DNA from: Lachnospiraceae bacterium | GTDB taxonomy: Bacteria > Bacillota > Clostridia > Lachnospirales > Lachnospiraceae | Assembly (NCBI GenBank): GCA_024404675.1 | Contig: JAKSPO010000001.1 | Location: 62,001 to 126,000, forward strand | Length of the DNA stretch: 64,000 nt | Direction of reading: 5' to 3' | Shown: piece after piece, positions 17,821 through 28,982 of the stretch | Layout: each line of letters opens with the position of its first letter | Position numbering within the stretch: the stretch's first letter is position 1 | The notes under the pieces: model-generated | The model's database searches: none | What the model was told of the DNA's origin: nothing | Seen by the model: only the letters and a program-made list of their open reading frames with translations | Made by a program: the position numbers and the translations under genes

Positions 17821-19524
17821 ATGGACGATATTCGCAATGTAACGGCTGAGGTGAAGCCGGAGGAAGCAGTGTCCAAGAATTTTATAGAGATGATTATCGA
17901 GAAGGATTTGGCTGAAGGTAATTGTCAGAAGGTCATTACCCGGTTCCCGCCGGAGCCCAATGGCTATCTGCATATCGGACATGCGAAATCCATTTTGTTA
18001 AATTCCGGTCTTGCAGCCAAGTATGACGGACAGTTCAATCTTCGTTTTGATGATACGAATCCGACGAAGGAGAAGACTGAGTTTGTACAGTCTATCGCAG
18101 CCGATGTTCGCTGGCTCGGCGCTGAGTTTGAGGACCGTCTGTTCTTTGCAAGCAATTATTTTGATGAGATGTATGCCTGCGCTGTGAAGTTGATTGAGAA
18201 AGGTAAGGCCTATGTATGTGACCTTTCCGCAGACGAGATTCGTGAGTACCGCGGCACGCTTACCGAGCCCGGTAAGAACAGCCCTTATCGTGACAGAAGC
18301 GTTACGGAGAACCTTCGTCTCTTCGAGGGAATGAAGAACGGTGAGTTCGAGGACGGCTCTAAGGTGCTTCGTGCGAAGATTGATATGGCATCGCCGAATA
18401 TCAACATGCGTGATCCGGTCATTTACCGTGTTGCACGTATGACACATCATAATACCGGCGATAAGTGGTGCATCTATCCGATGTACGATTTCGCACATCC
18501 GATTGAGGATGCAATCGAGGGAATCACCCATTCCATCTGTACGCTTGAGTTTGAGGATCACAGACCGCTTTACGACTGGGTTGTGATTGAATGCGGTTAT
18601 AAGAATAAGCCGGAAGAGGCACCGAAGCAGATTGAGTTTGCCAAGATGTATCTGACCAATGTTGTTACCGGTAAGCGTTACATCAAGAAGCTTGTTGAGA
18701 ACGGTACCGTAGACGGCTGGGACGATCCGAGACTGGTAACGATTGCAGCGCTTCGCCGTCGTGGCTTTACGAAGGAATCCCTGAAGCTTTTCATGGAGCT
18801 TTGCGGTGTTTCAAAGAGCAACAGCTCCGTTGATTATGCGATGCTTGAGTACTGTATCCGTGAGGATCTGAAGCTTAAGAGACCGCGTGTTATGGCTGCC
18901 GTGAATCCGGTGAAGCTTGTAATTGATAACTATCCCGAAGGTCAGACCGAGGACGTTACCGTTTCGAACAATCCGGAGAATCCGGAGCTTGGAACAAGAA
19001 CCGTTCCGTTTGGTCGAGAGCTGTATATTGACAGAGACGATTTCATGGTTGAGCCGCCGAAGAAGTATTTCCGTATGTTCCCCGGCAATGAGGTTCGCCT
19101 GATGGGTGCTTATTTTGTTACCTGCACCGGTTATGAAACCGATGAGAACGGCGAGGTTTGCCTGGTTCATGCGACCTATGATCCCGCAACCAAGGGCGGC
19201 GAGTGTGCCGATCGTAAGGTAAAGGGAACGATTCACTGGGTCAATGCAGCTACGGCTGTTCCGGTTACCACACGTCTATATGAGAACCTGATTGATGAGG
19301 AGAAGGGTGTTTACAACGAAGACGGAACGATGAATATCAATCCGAATTCCATTACCGTGCTTACCTCCTATGTTGAGCCCTCCATTAAGAGTGCGAAGGC
19401 ATACGAGAGCTTCCAGTTCCTCAGAAACGGTTACTTCTGTGTGGATTATAAGGATACGACAGAGGAGCACCTTGTATTTAACCGTATCTGCTCACTGAAG
19501 AGCGGTTACAAGCCCGGCAACTGA
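17821..19524 (+). CDS. glnS: Glutaminyl-tRNA synthetase
   Basis: Charges tRNA-Gln with glutamine. The 567-residue class I synthetase has [12 protein letters not shown] (HIGH 51-54), the conserved FDDTNP and [17 protein letters not shown] blocks, GWDDPRL and a full anticodon-binding beta-barrel pair. The usual KMSKS-type loop (VMSKRKL in E. coli) reads VVTGKRY here (about residues 281-287), so the Met-Ser pair is lost but a Lys-Arg remains. Start ATG is preceded by AGGAGG. Having GlnRS means tRNA-Gln need not be made by transamidation alone. Confidence 0.95.
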   Translation: MDDIRNVTAEVKPEEAVSKNFIEMIIEKDLAEGNCQKVITRFPPEPNGYLHIGHAKSILLNSGLAAKYDGQFNLRFDDTNPTKEKTEFVQSIAADVRWLGAEFEDRLFFASNYFDEMYACAVKLIEKGKAYVCDLSADEIREYRGTLTEPGKNSPYRDRSVTENLRLFEGMKNGEFEDGSKVLRAKIDMASPNINMRDPVIYRVARMTHHNTGDKWCIYPMYDFAHPIEDAIEGITHSICTLEFEDHRPLYDWVVIECGYKNKPEEAPKQIEFAKMYLTNVVTGKRYIKKLVENGTVDGWDDPRLVTIAALRRRGFTKESLKLFMELCGVSKSNSSVDYAMLEYCIREDLKLKRPRVMAAVNPVKLVIDNYPEGQTEDVTVSNNPENPELGTRTVPFGRELYIDRDDFMVEPPKKYFRMFPGNEVRLMGAYFVTCTGYETDENGEVCLVHATYDPATKGGECADRKVKGTIHWVNAATAVPVTTRLYENLIDEEKGVYNEDGTMNINPNSITVLTSYVEPSIKSAKAYESFQFLRNGYFCVDYKDTTEEHLVFNRICSLKSGYKPGN

Positions 19525-19552
19525 TGCCAATCTCTGATAGAAAGGAAGCATG

Positions 19553-20284
19553 ATGAAAGAACAGCTGTATTCGATTCCGGTTAATGATGCCTTTGATGCC
19601 GATTGCGAGTGCCCCGTATGCTTTATGTATAACAAGCTGCAGAACGATGCAATCGATTTCGTGATGGGAGCAAGCTACATGGAGGACGATGTCCGCATGG
19701 AAACGGACAAGGTCGGCTTCTGCGCAACACATCTTCCGATGATGTATAAGAATCAGAATCGTCTGGGACTGGGGCTTATGATGCTTACTTATATGGATAA
19801 GCAGTTAAAGGAGCTTGAGCGTCTTTCTAAAACCAAGGTGAAGAAGCCGTCGCTTTTTTCGAAGGGCGAGAGCGGAGATCCGGTTTTTGAGTATACGGAT
19901 GCACAGCAGCATTCCTGCTATGTATGTAATCGGATGGCGCATTCCTATGAGCGTTATCTTGCAACGATTTTCTATCTTTATGAGAACGACGAGGCATTTC
20001 GCTTCAAGTTTTCGAATGCCAAGGGCTTTTGCATGAAGCACTACGGCGAGCTGCACAGACTTGCACCGACGTCGCTTGGTTCTCGGAATCTCGAGGAATT
20101 TGTCGATATTATGAATCGGAAGATGGTCGAGAATTTCAAGCGTGTGCGCGATGATCTTGAGTGGTTCACCGACAAGTTCGATTACAGAAATGCGGATGCG
20201 GACTGGAAGAATTCCAAGGATGCACTTGTGCGGGCTCTGCAGAAGACGAACAGTCTTTTTGTGGAAGAGCCTAAGAAGAAATAA
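19553..20284 (+). CDS. Cys-rich conserved protein (DUF6062-like), probable zinc binder
   Basis: A 243-residue soluble protein. Two similar cysteine units are visible: CECPVC with GFCATH in the N-terminal third, and CYVCNRM with GFCMKHY in the middle. Each looks like CxxC plus CxxH, so two zinc sites or a duplicated zinc-binding fold are likely. This matches my recollection of DUF6062, whose function is not known. ATG 19553 lies better behind AAAGGAAG than the ATG three bases earlier at 19550. It follows glnS by about 28 bp and precedes a small membrane protein. Confidence 0.65.
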   Translation: MKEQLYSIPVNDAFDADCECPVCFMYNKLQNDAIDFVMGASYMEDDVRMETDKVGFCATHLPMMYKNQNRLGLGLMMLTYMDKQLKELERLSKTKVKKPSLFSKGESGDPVFEYTDAQQHSCYVCNRMAHSYERYLATIFYLYENDEAFRFKFSNAKGFCMKHYGELHRLAPTSLGSRNLEEFVDIMNRKMVENFKRVRDDLEWFTDKFDYRNADADWKNSKDALVRALQKTNSLFVEEPKKK

Positions 20285-20326
20285 AACTAAGAAGTAATAA
20301 ATCTAAGACTATGGGGAGGCAGTAAG

Positions 20327-20869
20327 ATGGTTGGAGAGAGCAGCTATGCAGAGTGGGATGTGCGAAGAGCAACCCGTGCGATCGATACGGTATATAAGGC
20401 GATGATTATTCTGGCCTGCGTCGTTTTTTTCGTAGGCTCGGTCGTATTTACCGGCAACTCCTTTATTAAGTTTCTGTTCACTGCAGCGCTGATTGCAATG
20501 CTGTTTCTGTGCTTCTATGTATGGTGGCCCAGATTCAATGTGGTATATGAATATGTATATGTTGACGGACAGATTGATTTCGACGCGATTTACAGCGGAA
20601 GTTCAAGAAAGCATCTGTTCCGTGTTGACATGGATAAGATTGATGTAGTTGCACCGCTTGGAGCGAGTGAGCTTGCAGGATATGAGCATCTGAACCTGAA
20701 GGCAAGGAATTTCTCTTCCTATGACAAGGCGAACGAGAGCAAGCAGTATGTGATTATCGCGAAGGGCAATTCGGACAATGCACATGAGAAGATCATCTTT
20801 GAGCCTAGCGAAGAGATGCTTACCCTGATGAAGAAGAAGTCCCCGCGAAAGATCAACATCGCAAAATAG
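20327..20869 (+). CDS. Membrane protein of unknown function
   Basis: A 180-residue protein. After a short cytoplasmic N-terminus there are two close membrane helices (about residues 28-45 and 50-70), then a soluble beta-rich domain (about 75-175) resembling a small PH-like or DUF6106-type module. The helices followed by VYEYVYVDGQIDFDAIY suggest a cytoplasmic sensor or scaffold domain. The function is unknown. It lies between the Cys-rich protein and guaB with short gaps. Confidence 0.65.
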   Translation: MVGESSYAEWDVRRATRAIDTVYKAMIILACVVFFVGSVVFTGNSFIKFLFTAALIAMLFLCFYVWWPRFNVVYEYVYVDGQIDFDAIYSGSSRKHLFRVDMDKIDVVAPLGASELAGYEHLNLKARNFSSYDKANESKQYVIIAKGNSDNAHEKIIFEPSEEMLTLMKKKSPRKINIAK

Positions 20870-20876
20870 TATTTAA

Positions 20877-22361
<1,485 letters not shown>

Positions 22362-22386
22362 GCTTCATCATTAGTTTTATCATGTT

Positions 22387-22410
22387 CCTCTGCGGCTTTG
22401 GTCGCAGAGG
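22387..22410 (+). terminator. Hairpin after guaB without a T-tract
   Basis: CCTCTGCG pairs with CGCAGAGG around an 8-base loop. No run of T follows, so it may stabilise the guaB mRNA end or terminate only partly before the amidase gene. Confidence 0.45.
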
Positions 22411-22432
22411 GGCATATTAAGGGGATAGTGTT

Positions 22433-23197
22433 ATGGTAATGTCGAAAGCCGAGTGGCGTCGTAAGCGCCGCAGACAGAAAATGATTCGCAAGTATTTTGC
22501 CCTTGGCCTTTTTGCAATCATCGCCGTACTGGTGCTGGTTCTTATCGTCAAGGTTGTTACTGTGATATTCCGGCATTCCGATAACGGAATTATTGCGAAA
22601 GCAGAGGATGTAACCGTAAAGCAGAGTCTTCTGACTGTCAGCAAATATTCCAGGCCGGGGGAGAAACTTGATTCGGTCGATGAAATCATCATTCATTCCA
22701 ACAATTATCTTGGTAAGACTGCACAGGAGCAGAGAGATTATTACGAGAGTCTGAAGACAAAGCAGAATAAGAACGAGCGCCAGAGCATGCATTTCATCAT
22801 TGACCTGGACGGAACGATTTATCAGTGTGTTCCGACCAACGAGATTGCACTTGCAGTTCCCGGTAGCACCTTCAAATCGATTTCTATCGAGTACTGCATC
22901 ACCGGTACCGACGGTTCGATGAGTGCGGCAACGTATCAAAGTCTTTGCAAGCTTGTTGCAACGCTTAGTAAGAAGTATGATGTTTCCGAGAAGAAGATCT
23001 TCCGTCACTACGATAAGAATCAGGTGTCCTGTCCGTTGTTTTTAGTGAATGAAGACAACTGGAAACAGTTTAAGGACGATGTGAAGACAATCAAGAAGGG
23101 TAAGAAGATTTCTGTGACCAATGCACCGATCAATAATGTGGTTCATCCTACCGCGAATCCGGGAGAGGATGGTACGCCTGATCCGGGCGAGGGTTGA
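22433..23197 (+). CDS. Membrane-anchored PGRP/amidase-2 type peptidoglycan hydrolase
   Basis: A 254-residue protein. A basic N-terminus and one membrane helix (about 18-42) anchor it. The amidase-2 domain (about 78-220) has IIIHSNN (first zinc His), MHFIIDLDGTIYQCVP, IEYC and FRHYDKNQVSCP (second His plus Cys), matching the His-His-Cys zinc site of N-acetylmuramoyl-L-alanine amidases. It probably cuts stem peptides from wall glycan. The C-terminal 25 residues are Pro/Gly-rich. A large terminator follows. Confidence 0.85.
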   Translation: MVMSKAEWRRKRRRQKMIRKYFALGLFAIIAVLVLVLIVKVVTVIFRHSDNGIIAKAEDVTVKQSLLTVSKYSRPGEKLDSVDEIIIHSNNYLGKTAQEQRDYYESLKTKQNKNERQSMHFIIDLDGTIYQCVPTNEIALAVPGSTFKSISIEYCITGTDGSMSAATYQSLCKLVATLSKKYDVSEKKIFRHYDKNQVSCPLFLVNEDNWKQFKDDVKTIKKGKKISVTNAPINNVVHPTANPGEDGTPDPGEG

Positions 23198-23214
23198 TTG
23201 AATTGAAATCATAA

Positions 23215-23269
23215 GGGCCACCCAAACGGGTATATCCATAGAGGATAGATACCGGTGGGTGGCCTTTTT
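23215..23269 (+). terminator. Long intrinsic terminator
   Basis: GGCCACCC (23216-23223) pairs with GGGTGGCC (23257-23264), with inner pairing CGGGTAT/ATACCG, followed by five T residues. It separates the plus-strand amidase from the convergent minus-strand operon. Confidence 0.85.
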
Positions 23270-23360
23270 GTGTGGTCTTTTGGATAGATTCTGCTAATAA
23301 TATTCGACAACTTTTTATTGCTTTCCGGTTGTCACCTTTGCCTTGTTACCTTGGAGATTG

Positions 23361-25883
23361 TTACAGATGCTCGCGAATAGCATGCTCGGATGCCTGTACC
23401 TCAAGGAGAAACTCCCTTGCGGATACGACAAGGCTTCCTGCACCACGGATGATGATCTGCTCCATTCCGTCGGAGGTTGCAACACGGATGTTGTATTTGC
23501 CGGCATGAACATGTGTAAAGCGCTCAATATAACGGTCGGCGGTTTCGGCTTCCTTTGTGAAGACAACATGAATATTATGATAGTCAAAATATTCGGTATC
23601 GTGTCCCTTCACGCGATAGGCATCGAAGACAACGATCAGCTCACAGTTATGATAGCCTCGATAGTTGCAGAGGGTGTCCATCAGCTGTCCGCGGGCGGCA
23701 TCCATATTGATTTCAGCGAGTGCTGCAAGCTCGGGCCAGGCATGAATGATATTATAGCCGTCAACGAGAAGATACTGCGGTCCGTTGTTCTGGCGATTCT
23801 CCGTGCCACGGTAGGGCTTTGACTCAGGAGCCTTCTTCGGCGGCTTCTTGCCGCTGCTTGCATTTGCGTGATAGGTTTTTGCAAGAATTGCATCGATTTC
23901 TTCGGTACCGAGGCTTAGATCAAGTGTTTCTACCAGATTGTCGCGACGATGGATGCTTTGCGTGGCGAGGGGATTATGCTCTGCCCAAACGGAAGGCAGA
24001 TGCATATACTGTGTGACCTCATACCACGGAACCGGGAAGCCGGAGCCGTGAGAGCAGAAGACAGAGCCTGCGGGATTTCTGAGGTCGCCATCTGGGTTAT
24101 AAGCCTTCTCTGCGATGATTTCCGTCGCATTATGGCAGGGCGCATACCCGTCTACGTGCCAGGAGATGTGTCCACGTCCTTTGGTGACGGAGGGAAGCTC
24201 AGCAGGGTAGTCTCTGAAGCAATATACGGGCGCACGACCGGCAAGTACCGCAAGACCGTTCTGATCCTCCTCTCTTGTAAAGGAAGCGTGCATACGGTCA
24301 AGATCGTGCATGACACGACCTATGGATTCTTCGGGAAGTATGATCTTAAAGGCGTATACGGGCTCTAAGAGGATATTCTCCGCCTGCATCAGACCGTGAC
24401 GTACTGCTCGATAGGTTGCCTGACGGAAGTCACCGCCCTCGGTATGCTTCGGGTGGGCCTTTCCGGCAACCAAGGTGATACGTACATCGGTAAGAAAGGA
24501 GCCGGTAAGCACACCGCGATGCCTTTTCTCCTGCAAATGTGTGAGAATCAGTCGCTGCCAGTTGAGGCTCAGTAGATCAGTACTTAAATCGGAGCGAAAC
24601 TCAAGTCCCGAGCCGGCTGGAAGCGGCTCTAAAACAAGATGTACCTCGGCATAATGCCTGAGCGGTTCAAAATGTCCGACGCCTTCCACGGTATCTGCAA
24701 TCGTTTCTTTATATACGATGCTTCCGGTGTCAAAGGTAACCTCGGCCCCGAAACGGGTTCGAAGCTCACGCTCTAATATTTCAAGCTGTACGACACCCAT
24801 GACCATAACCTGAATCTCACGGTTTGATTCCTCCCATACGACGTGAAGCGAGGGATTTTCCTCCTCTAAAAGGCGCATATGGGGCAGAAGCTGCACAGCA
24901 TCCATGTTCTTCGGGCGTACATGATACGTAAGAACGGGCTCCAAAACAGGAGAGGACTCACCGACCGCACTTCCGTAGGCATCACCAGCCTTACTGGATA
25001 CAAGTCCGGTTACGGCGCATACATCGCCTGCGGAGACCTCGGTTACAGCGGTGAATTTCTCGCCGGAATAGATACGAATTCTGTCGATCTTCTCCTCACC
25101 AAGAAGTGCACACTTTGTCTGAAGAGTACCACCGGTGATCTTAAGATGTGTCAGTCTCGTACGGTCATTGTCATAGGTAATCTTAAAGACGCGTGCACCG
25201 AATTCTTTCGGGTATTCCGGCTCTAACGTAAGCGTATCGAGCGCCTCAAGGAACTCGGTGATACCGATATTTTTGAGTGCGGAACCAAAGAAGCACGGAA
25301 ACAGCGCACGAGCTCTGATGAGTTCGGGAAGCTTTGTTCGGCTTACTGCACCGGTTTCAAGGTATTCCTGCAGGAGCTCTTCGCTTATAAGGCTTAACTC
25401 TTCGTCATCGGGATGTGTCAGATTGACGGCATTGTCCGAAAGTCTTGACTGAATTTCACGCAAAAGAGCCTGCTCATCGGCTCCCGGCTGATCCATCTTA
25501 TTGAAGAAAATGATGGTCGGCACACGGTAGGAAGTGAGCAGGCTCCATAAGGTTTCAGTGTGGTCCTGCACGCCGTCGGCACCGCTTATGACAAGAATTG
25601 CATAATCAAGCACCGAGAGAGTACGCTCAGCCTCCGTGGAGAAATCCACATGGCCGGGGGTATCTAAAAGCGTTACGGACATATTGGGAAGAGAGAAGAC
25701 AGCTTGCTTTGAGAAGATGGTAATACCGCGCTCGCGCTCGGCCTCGCGTGTATCAAAGAAGGTATCACGATTGTCCACACGACCCATACTTCTGATTGCA
25801 CCGGAATGATACAGCAGTGCCTCCGACAAGGTTGTTTTGCCGGCATCAACATGCGCAATCATTCCAAGTACAAGCTTCTTCAT
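23361..25883 (-). CDS. Tet(M)/EF-G-like translational GTPase fused to a Rae1/YacP-type NYN nuclease domain
   Basis: An 840-residue two-part protein. Residues 1-665 form an EF-G/Tet(M)-like GTPase: AHVDAGKTT (10-18), RGITIF, DTPGHVDF, NKMD, then domains II-V. A Lys/Pro-rich linker (about 668-702) leads to a C-terminal NYN domain (703-840). Its acidic residues are placed as in B. subtilis Rae1/YacP: LLVDGYN (Asp708), VVFDAY (Asp754) and ATSDGMEQ (Asp805). Rae1 cleaves mRNA in the ribosomal A site. The Tet(M) domain IV loop SPVSTPADF is replaced by HPKHTEGGDF, so tetracycline resistance is doubtful. Start ATG 25883 has AAAGGAA 9 bp upstream. It follows the ABC exporter gene by 19 bp. Confidence 0.85.
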   Translation of the reverse strand: MKKLVLGMIAHVDAGKTTLSEALLYHSGAIRSMGRVDNRDTFFDTREAERERGITIFSKQAVFSLPNMSVTLLDTPGHVDFSTEAERTLSVLDYAILVISGADGVQDHTETLWSLLTSYRVPTIIFFNKMDQPGADEQALLREIQSRLSDNAVNLTHPDDEELSLISEELLQEYLETGAVSRTKLPELIRARALFPCFFGSALKNIGITEFLEALDTLTLEPEYPKEFGARVFKITYDNDRTRLTHLKITGGTLQTKCALLGEEKIDRIRIYSGEKFTAVTEVSAGDVCAVTGLVSSKAGDAYGSAVGESSPVLEPVLTYHVRPKNMDAVQLLPHMRLLEEENPSLHVVWEESNREIQVMVMGVVQLEILERELRTRFGAEVTFDTGSIVYKETIADTVEGVGHFEPLRHYAEVHLVLEPLPAGSGLEFRSDLSTDLLSLNWQRLILTHLQEKRHRGVLTGSFLTDVRITLVAGKAHPKHTEGGDFRQATYRAVRHGLMQAENILLEPVYAFKIILPEESIGRVMHDLDRMHASFTREEDQNGLAVLAGRAPVYCFRDYPAELPSVTKGRGHISWHVDGYAPCHNATEIIAEKAYNPDGDLRNPAGSVFCSHGSGFPVPWYEVTQYMHLPSVWAEHNPLATQSIHRRDNLVETLDLSLGTEEIDAILAKTYHANASSGKKPPKKAPESKPYRGTENRQNNGPQYLLVDGYNIIHAWPELAALAEINMDAARGQLMDTLCNYRGYHNCELIVVFDAYRVKGHDTEYFDYHNIHVVFTKEAETADRYIERFTHVHAGKYNIRVATSDGMEQIIIRGAGSLVVSAREFLLEVQASEHAIREHL

Positions 25884-25902
25884 CAATCTAAATTCCTTTA
25901 AA

Positions 25903-28641
25903 TTATTCGGATCTGAGTGCGGTTACAGGATCCTTCTTTGCAGCAATGCTTGAAGGAATCAGACCTGCAATCAGAGTCAGCAAAATGCTGATGGTGATCA
26001 ATATGATCGCACCGACAATCGGGAGCTTTGACAGACCGCTGATATCGGTATAGTGGTGAATGATAATATTGATCGGAATATTCATCAGTGCAGTGATCAG
26101 GATACCGATGGCACCGGATACAAAACCGATGATCATGGTCTCTGCGTTGAATACGCGGCTGATATCACGCTTCGATGCACCGATGGAACGGAGAATACCG
26201 ATTTCCTTTGTACGCTCGAGAACGGAGATGTAGGTAATGATACCGATCATAATCGAGGATACAACTAGGGAGATTGCTACGAATGCAATCAGGATGTAAG
26301 TGATTGCATTGATGATCGTGCTGACAGAGGACATCAGAAGTTCGATGTAGTCCGTGTAATCGATACGCTTCTCCTCGGGCTGAGACTTGTTGTAGTTGCT
26401 GATGATCTCGGTAAGTCTGTCCTTGGACTCGAAATCCTTCGGATAGATGCTGATCATAAACGGAACTTCAATCTTGGAATAACCGAAGAGACGAAGGTTC
26501 ATCTCGTAGGTATTTCTCGTCATCTGCGTATTATGACTTGCCTTATACATCTGCTTGATCATCTCGTCCGGAAGTCCTGCAACAACGTCGGCAACGGAAA
26601 TATCCTGCTGACCGCTTGCAATAAGCATCTGGAGATCTGCGAACTGACCGGATTCGTCACTCATGATCATCGATACGAACATGCCTTCCATCTGTGCACG
26701 CTCTTCCTCGCTCATTGCCTCATACTCAACCATGATGCCCTGTCTGATCTCTTCGATCGTGGGCTCCTTGGGAGCTTCGAACGGGACACCGGAGATTACA
26801 TCGAACTCAGGATTTGCCAGCTGCTTCTGTACGATCTCGCGCTTGCCGCTTTCGTTAACGATAAATTCGGTGAGACCCTTTGTGTAAGCGATGGCACCGT
26901 TCAGAGAGGTTGCAACGGCCTGATCATCAGGCTTGATGATACCGACAATCTTGATCTCGGTGCTTCGGCTGTCATCGGAAAGAAGAGCCTTCATGTAATC
27001 GACATCGTTGCTCTTGTTGTCATAACCCTTGGAGGAAGGGTTGTAAGCATAATAGTCACCGGGAAGGACGAGACGGAAGCGAAGATTCAGAAGATCCTCG
27101 TAGGAGAAGGAAACCTTTTCACTCTTTACGGGCTCACCCATCATAAGCTTACGAAGGAGGGATTCCACCTCGGAAGGATCCTTCAGGCCGAGAGAGTAAA
27201 GAGCAAAGTCACTCATCTCGTTACGCTCGTTAACAATCAGGAGAACCTCATTGAACTCAGAGGGCCAGCGACCTGCAATGATCTGGTACTGGGACTGAAG
27301 AAGTGCCTGGTTATCAATCATTTCGGTCCATACACTCATGGAGTTGCCGCCGCCGTAGAGAGAAGCCATGGAACCCATCTCGGAAACGGAACCGTCGGAA
27401 ATACCCATCGCAGACCACATGCTTGCCATGATGGTGCTGGGGTTCAGCTGGTGGATACCGTTCGAGGTATCTGCCATATAAATATTCGGTTCAACCGTAT
27501 AAGTGTATTTGATATCGGTAACAAGATCCTTAACCTCATCGTTCGAGTCAAGGAATTTCTTGAAGCTTTCAAGATCGTTCAGTTTGATCTCGGACATCAT
27601 GGCGTTCAGAATTTCGCCCATTACATCACTGGAATAGATGCGTCCGTCATTATGAACCTCACGCTCCTCGGTTCGAACACCGAAGATTGCGCTAAGCATG
27701 GAGGCGGAATCCGCTGTCTGAGACTGAATCGTCAACGGGTAGGTGGAAAGCGTCTCCTCCTGAACACGGTTGATATACTCATGAACACCGTTACTGAGTG
27801 ACAGAATCAGTGCGATACCGATAATACCGATACTTCCGGCAAATGCGGTAAGAAGTGTTCTCGTCTTCTTGGTCATCAGGTTGTTGAGAGAGAGGGAGAG
27901 AGCGGTAAGGAAGGACATCGATGTGTGACTGATCTTCTTACCGTTGTATTCTTCGTCGGTCTCATCATAGGGCTCACTGTCAGCGGTGATCTTACCGTCG
28001 AGAAGACGAACCGTTCTGGTTGCGTACTCCTCAGCAAGCTCGGGGTTATGGGTTACCATAATAACAAGCTTGGTCTTGGCAATCTCCTTCAGAAGATCCA
28101 TGATCTGAATACTGGTCTGCGTATCAAGAGCACCGGTCGGCTCATCCGCAAGAAGAATGTCGGGGTTGTTTACCATGGCACGTGCGATGGCAACTCGCTG
28201 CATCTGACCGCCGGACATCTGATTGGGCTTTTTGTTCAGCTGATCGCCGAGACCTACCTTTTCAAGCACCTCAACGGCTCTCTTACGACGCTCGGACTTC
28301 GATACGCCGGAGAGTGTAAGTGCAAGCTCAACGTTTTTCAGTACGGTCTGATGAGGAATCAGGTTGTAGGACTGAAAAACAAAGCCGATGCTGTGGTTAC
28401 GATAGGTGTCCCAGTCCTTCTGGGAGTATTCCTTCGTAGAACGGCCGTTGATGACAAGATCACCGTCCGTATAGCGGTCCAGTCCGCCGATAATATTCAA
28501 AAGAGTTGTTTTACCGCAACCGGACTGGCCGAGGATTGCGACAAATTCGCTTTCGCGAAAGGAAAGGCTGACACCCTTCAGGGCATGAACGGTCTCTTCA
28601 CCCACCGGGTAATCCTTGGTAATATTCTTCAATGTTAACAT
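25903..28641 (-). CDS. MacB-like ABC exporter, fused ATPase and permease
   Basis: A 912-residue polypeptide. The N-terminal ATPase (about 1-225) has GQSGCGKT, MSGGQMQRVAIARA and LLADEPTGALD, of the MacB/LolD type. One membrane helix (about 260-285) precedes a very large extracytoplasmic region (about 290-775), followed by three C-terminal helices of the FtsX-like permease. MacB-type machines do not pump through a channel but transmit force to an outside domain, and often protect against antimicrobial peptides. The true start is ATG 28641, 9 bp after GTGAGG; an in-frame GTG lies 15 bp earlier. Substrate is unknown. Confidence 0.85.
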   Translation of the reverse strand: MLTLKNITKDYPVGEETVHALKGVSLSFRESEFVAILGQSGCGKTTLLNIIGGLDRYTDGDLVINGRSTKEYSQKDWDTYRNHSIGFVFQSYNLIPHQTVLKNVELALTLSGVSKSERRKRAVEVLEKVGLGDQLNKKPNQMSGGQMQRVAIARAMVNNPDILLADEPTGALDTQTSIQIMDLLKEIAKTKLVIMVTHNPELAEEYATRTVRLLDGKITADSEPYDETDEEYNGKKISHTSMSFLTALSLSLNNLMTKKTRTLLTAFAGSIGIIGIALILSLSNGVHEYINRVQEETLSTYPLTIQSQTADSASMLSAIFGVRTEEREVHNDGRIYSSDVMGEILNAMMSEIKLNDLESFKKFLDSNDEVKDLVTDIKYTYTVEPNIYMADTSNGIHQLNPSTIMASMWSAMGISDGSVSEMGSMASLYGGGNSMSVWTEMIDNQALLQSQYQIIAGRWPSEFNEVLLIVNERNEMSDFALYSLGLKDPSEVESLLRKLMMGEPVKSEKVSFSYEDLLNLRFRLVLPGDYYAYNPSSKGYDNKSNDVDYMKALLSDDSRSTEIKIVGIIKPDDQAVATSLNGAIAYTKGLTEFIVNESGKREIVQKQLANPEFDVISGVPFEAPKEPTIEEIRQGIMVEYEAMSEEERAQMEGMFVSMIMSDESGQFADLQMLIASGQQDISVADVVAGLPDEMIKQMYKASHNTQMTRNTYEMNLRLFGYSKIEVPFMISIYPKDFESKDRLTEIISNYNKSQPEEKRIDYTDYIELLMSSVSTIINAITYILIAFVAISLVVSSIMIGIITYISVLERTKEIGILRSIGASKRDISRVFNAETMIIGFVSGAIGILITALMNIPINIIIHHYTDISGLSKLPIVGAIILITISILLTLIAGLIPSSIAAKKDPVTALRSE

Positions 28642-28674
28642 TATAGGATACCTCACTTTAATCTATTGTAGAAA

Positions 28675-28683
28675 AGTATAACA
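28675..28683 (-). promoter_or_regulatory. Extended -10 promoter for the ABC exporter operon
   Basis: On the minus strand TGTTATACT forms an extended -10 (TGnTATACT) 34 bp upstream of the start, with no clear -35. The rest of the A+T-rich gap from 28684 to 28926 holds nothing else I can name. Confidence 0.4.
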
Positions 28684-28926
28684 GATTTCTTCAAATAATA
28701 AATGTTAATATTTTGAATTATTTATGTCTTATTCTATGCACTTTTACCATAAGAAGAAAAGATTGTTTACAAAAATGCATAAAATGTAAGTTAAGCAGGT
28801 TAATTGTTAAGGTGCAAAACAGTTGGGTGTTGCGGCGCATTTTCGGCTTGCCATAGTACATATTTTTGACTTGCCTTTGTGCTTGTTTCAGCTTATTGCT
28901 GTGTTCTTTGGGTTGATAATATTTAG

Positions 28927-28959
28927 AAAAGAAAAAGCTCCCTGCGGCTTGCAGGGAGC
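28927..28959 (-). terminator. Intrinsic terminator of the dCMP deaminase gene
   Basis: Read on the minus strand, GCTCCCTGC pairs with GCAGGGAGC around a 5-base loop, followed by TTTTTC. Confidence 0.92.
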
Positions 28960-28982
28960 GAAGAATCGTATTTGTAAAGCAG

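Noticed and set aside
23361..25883. Simple tetracycline-resistance gene
   Set aside because: The GTPase part resembles Tet(M), but the domain IV loop that displaces the drug is replaced and a nuclease-like domain is fused to the end.
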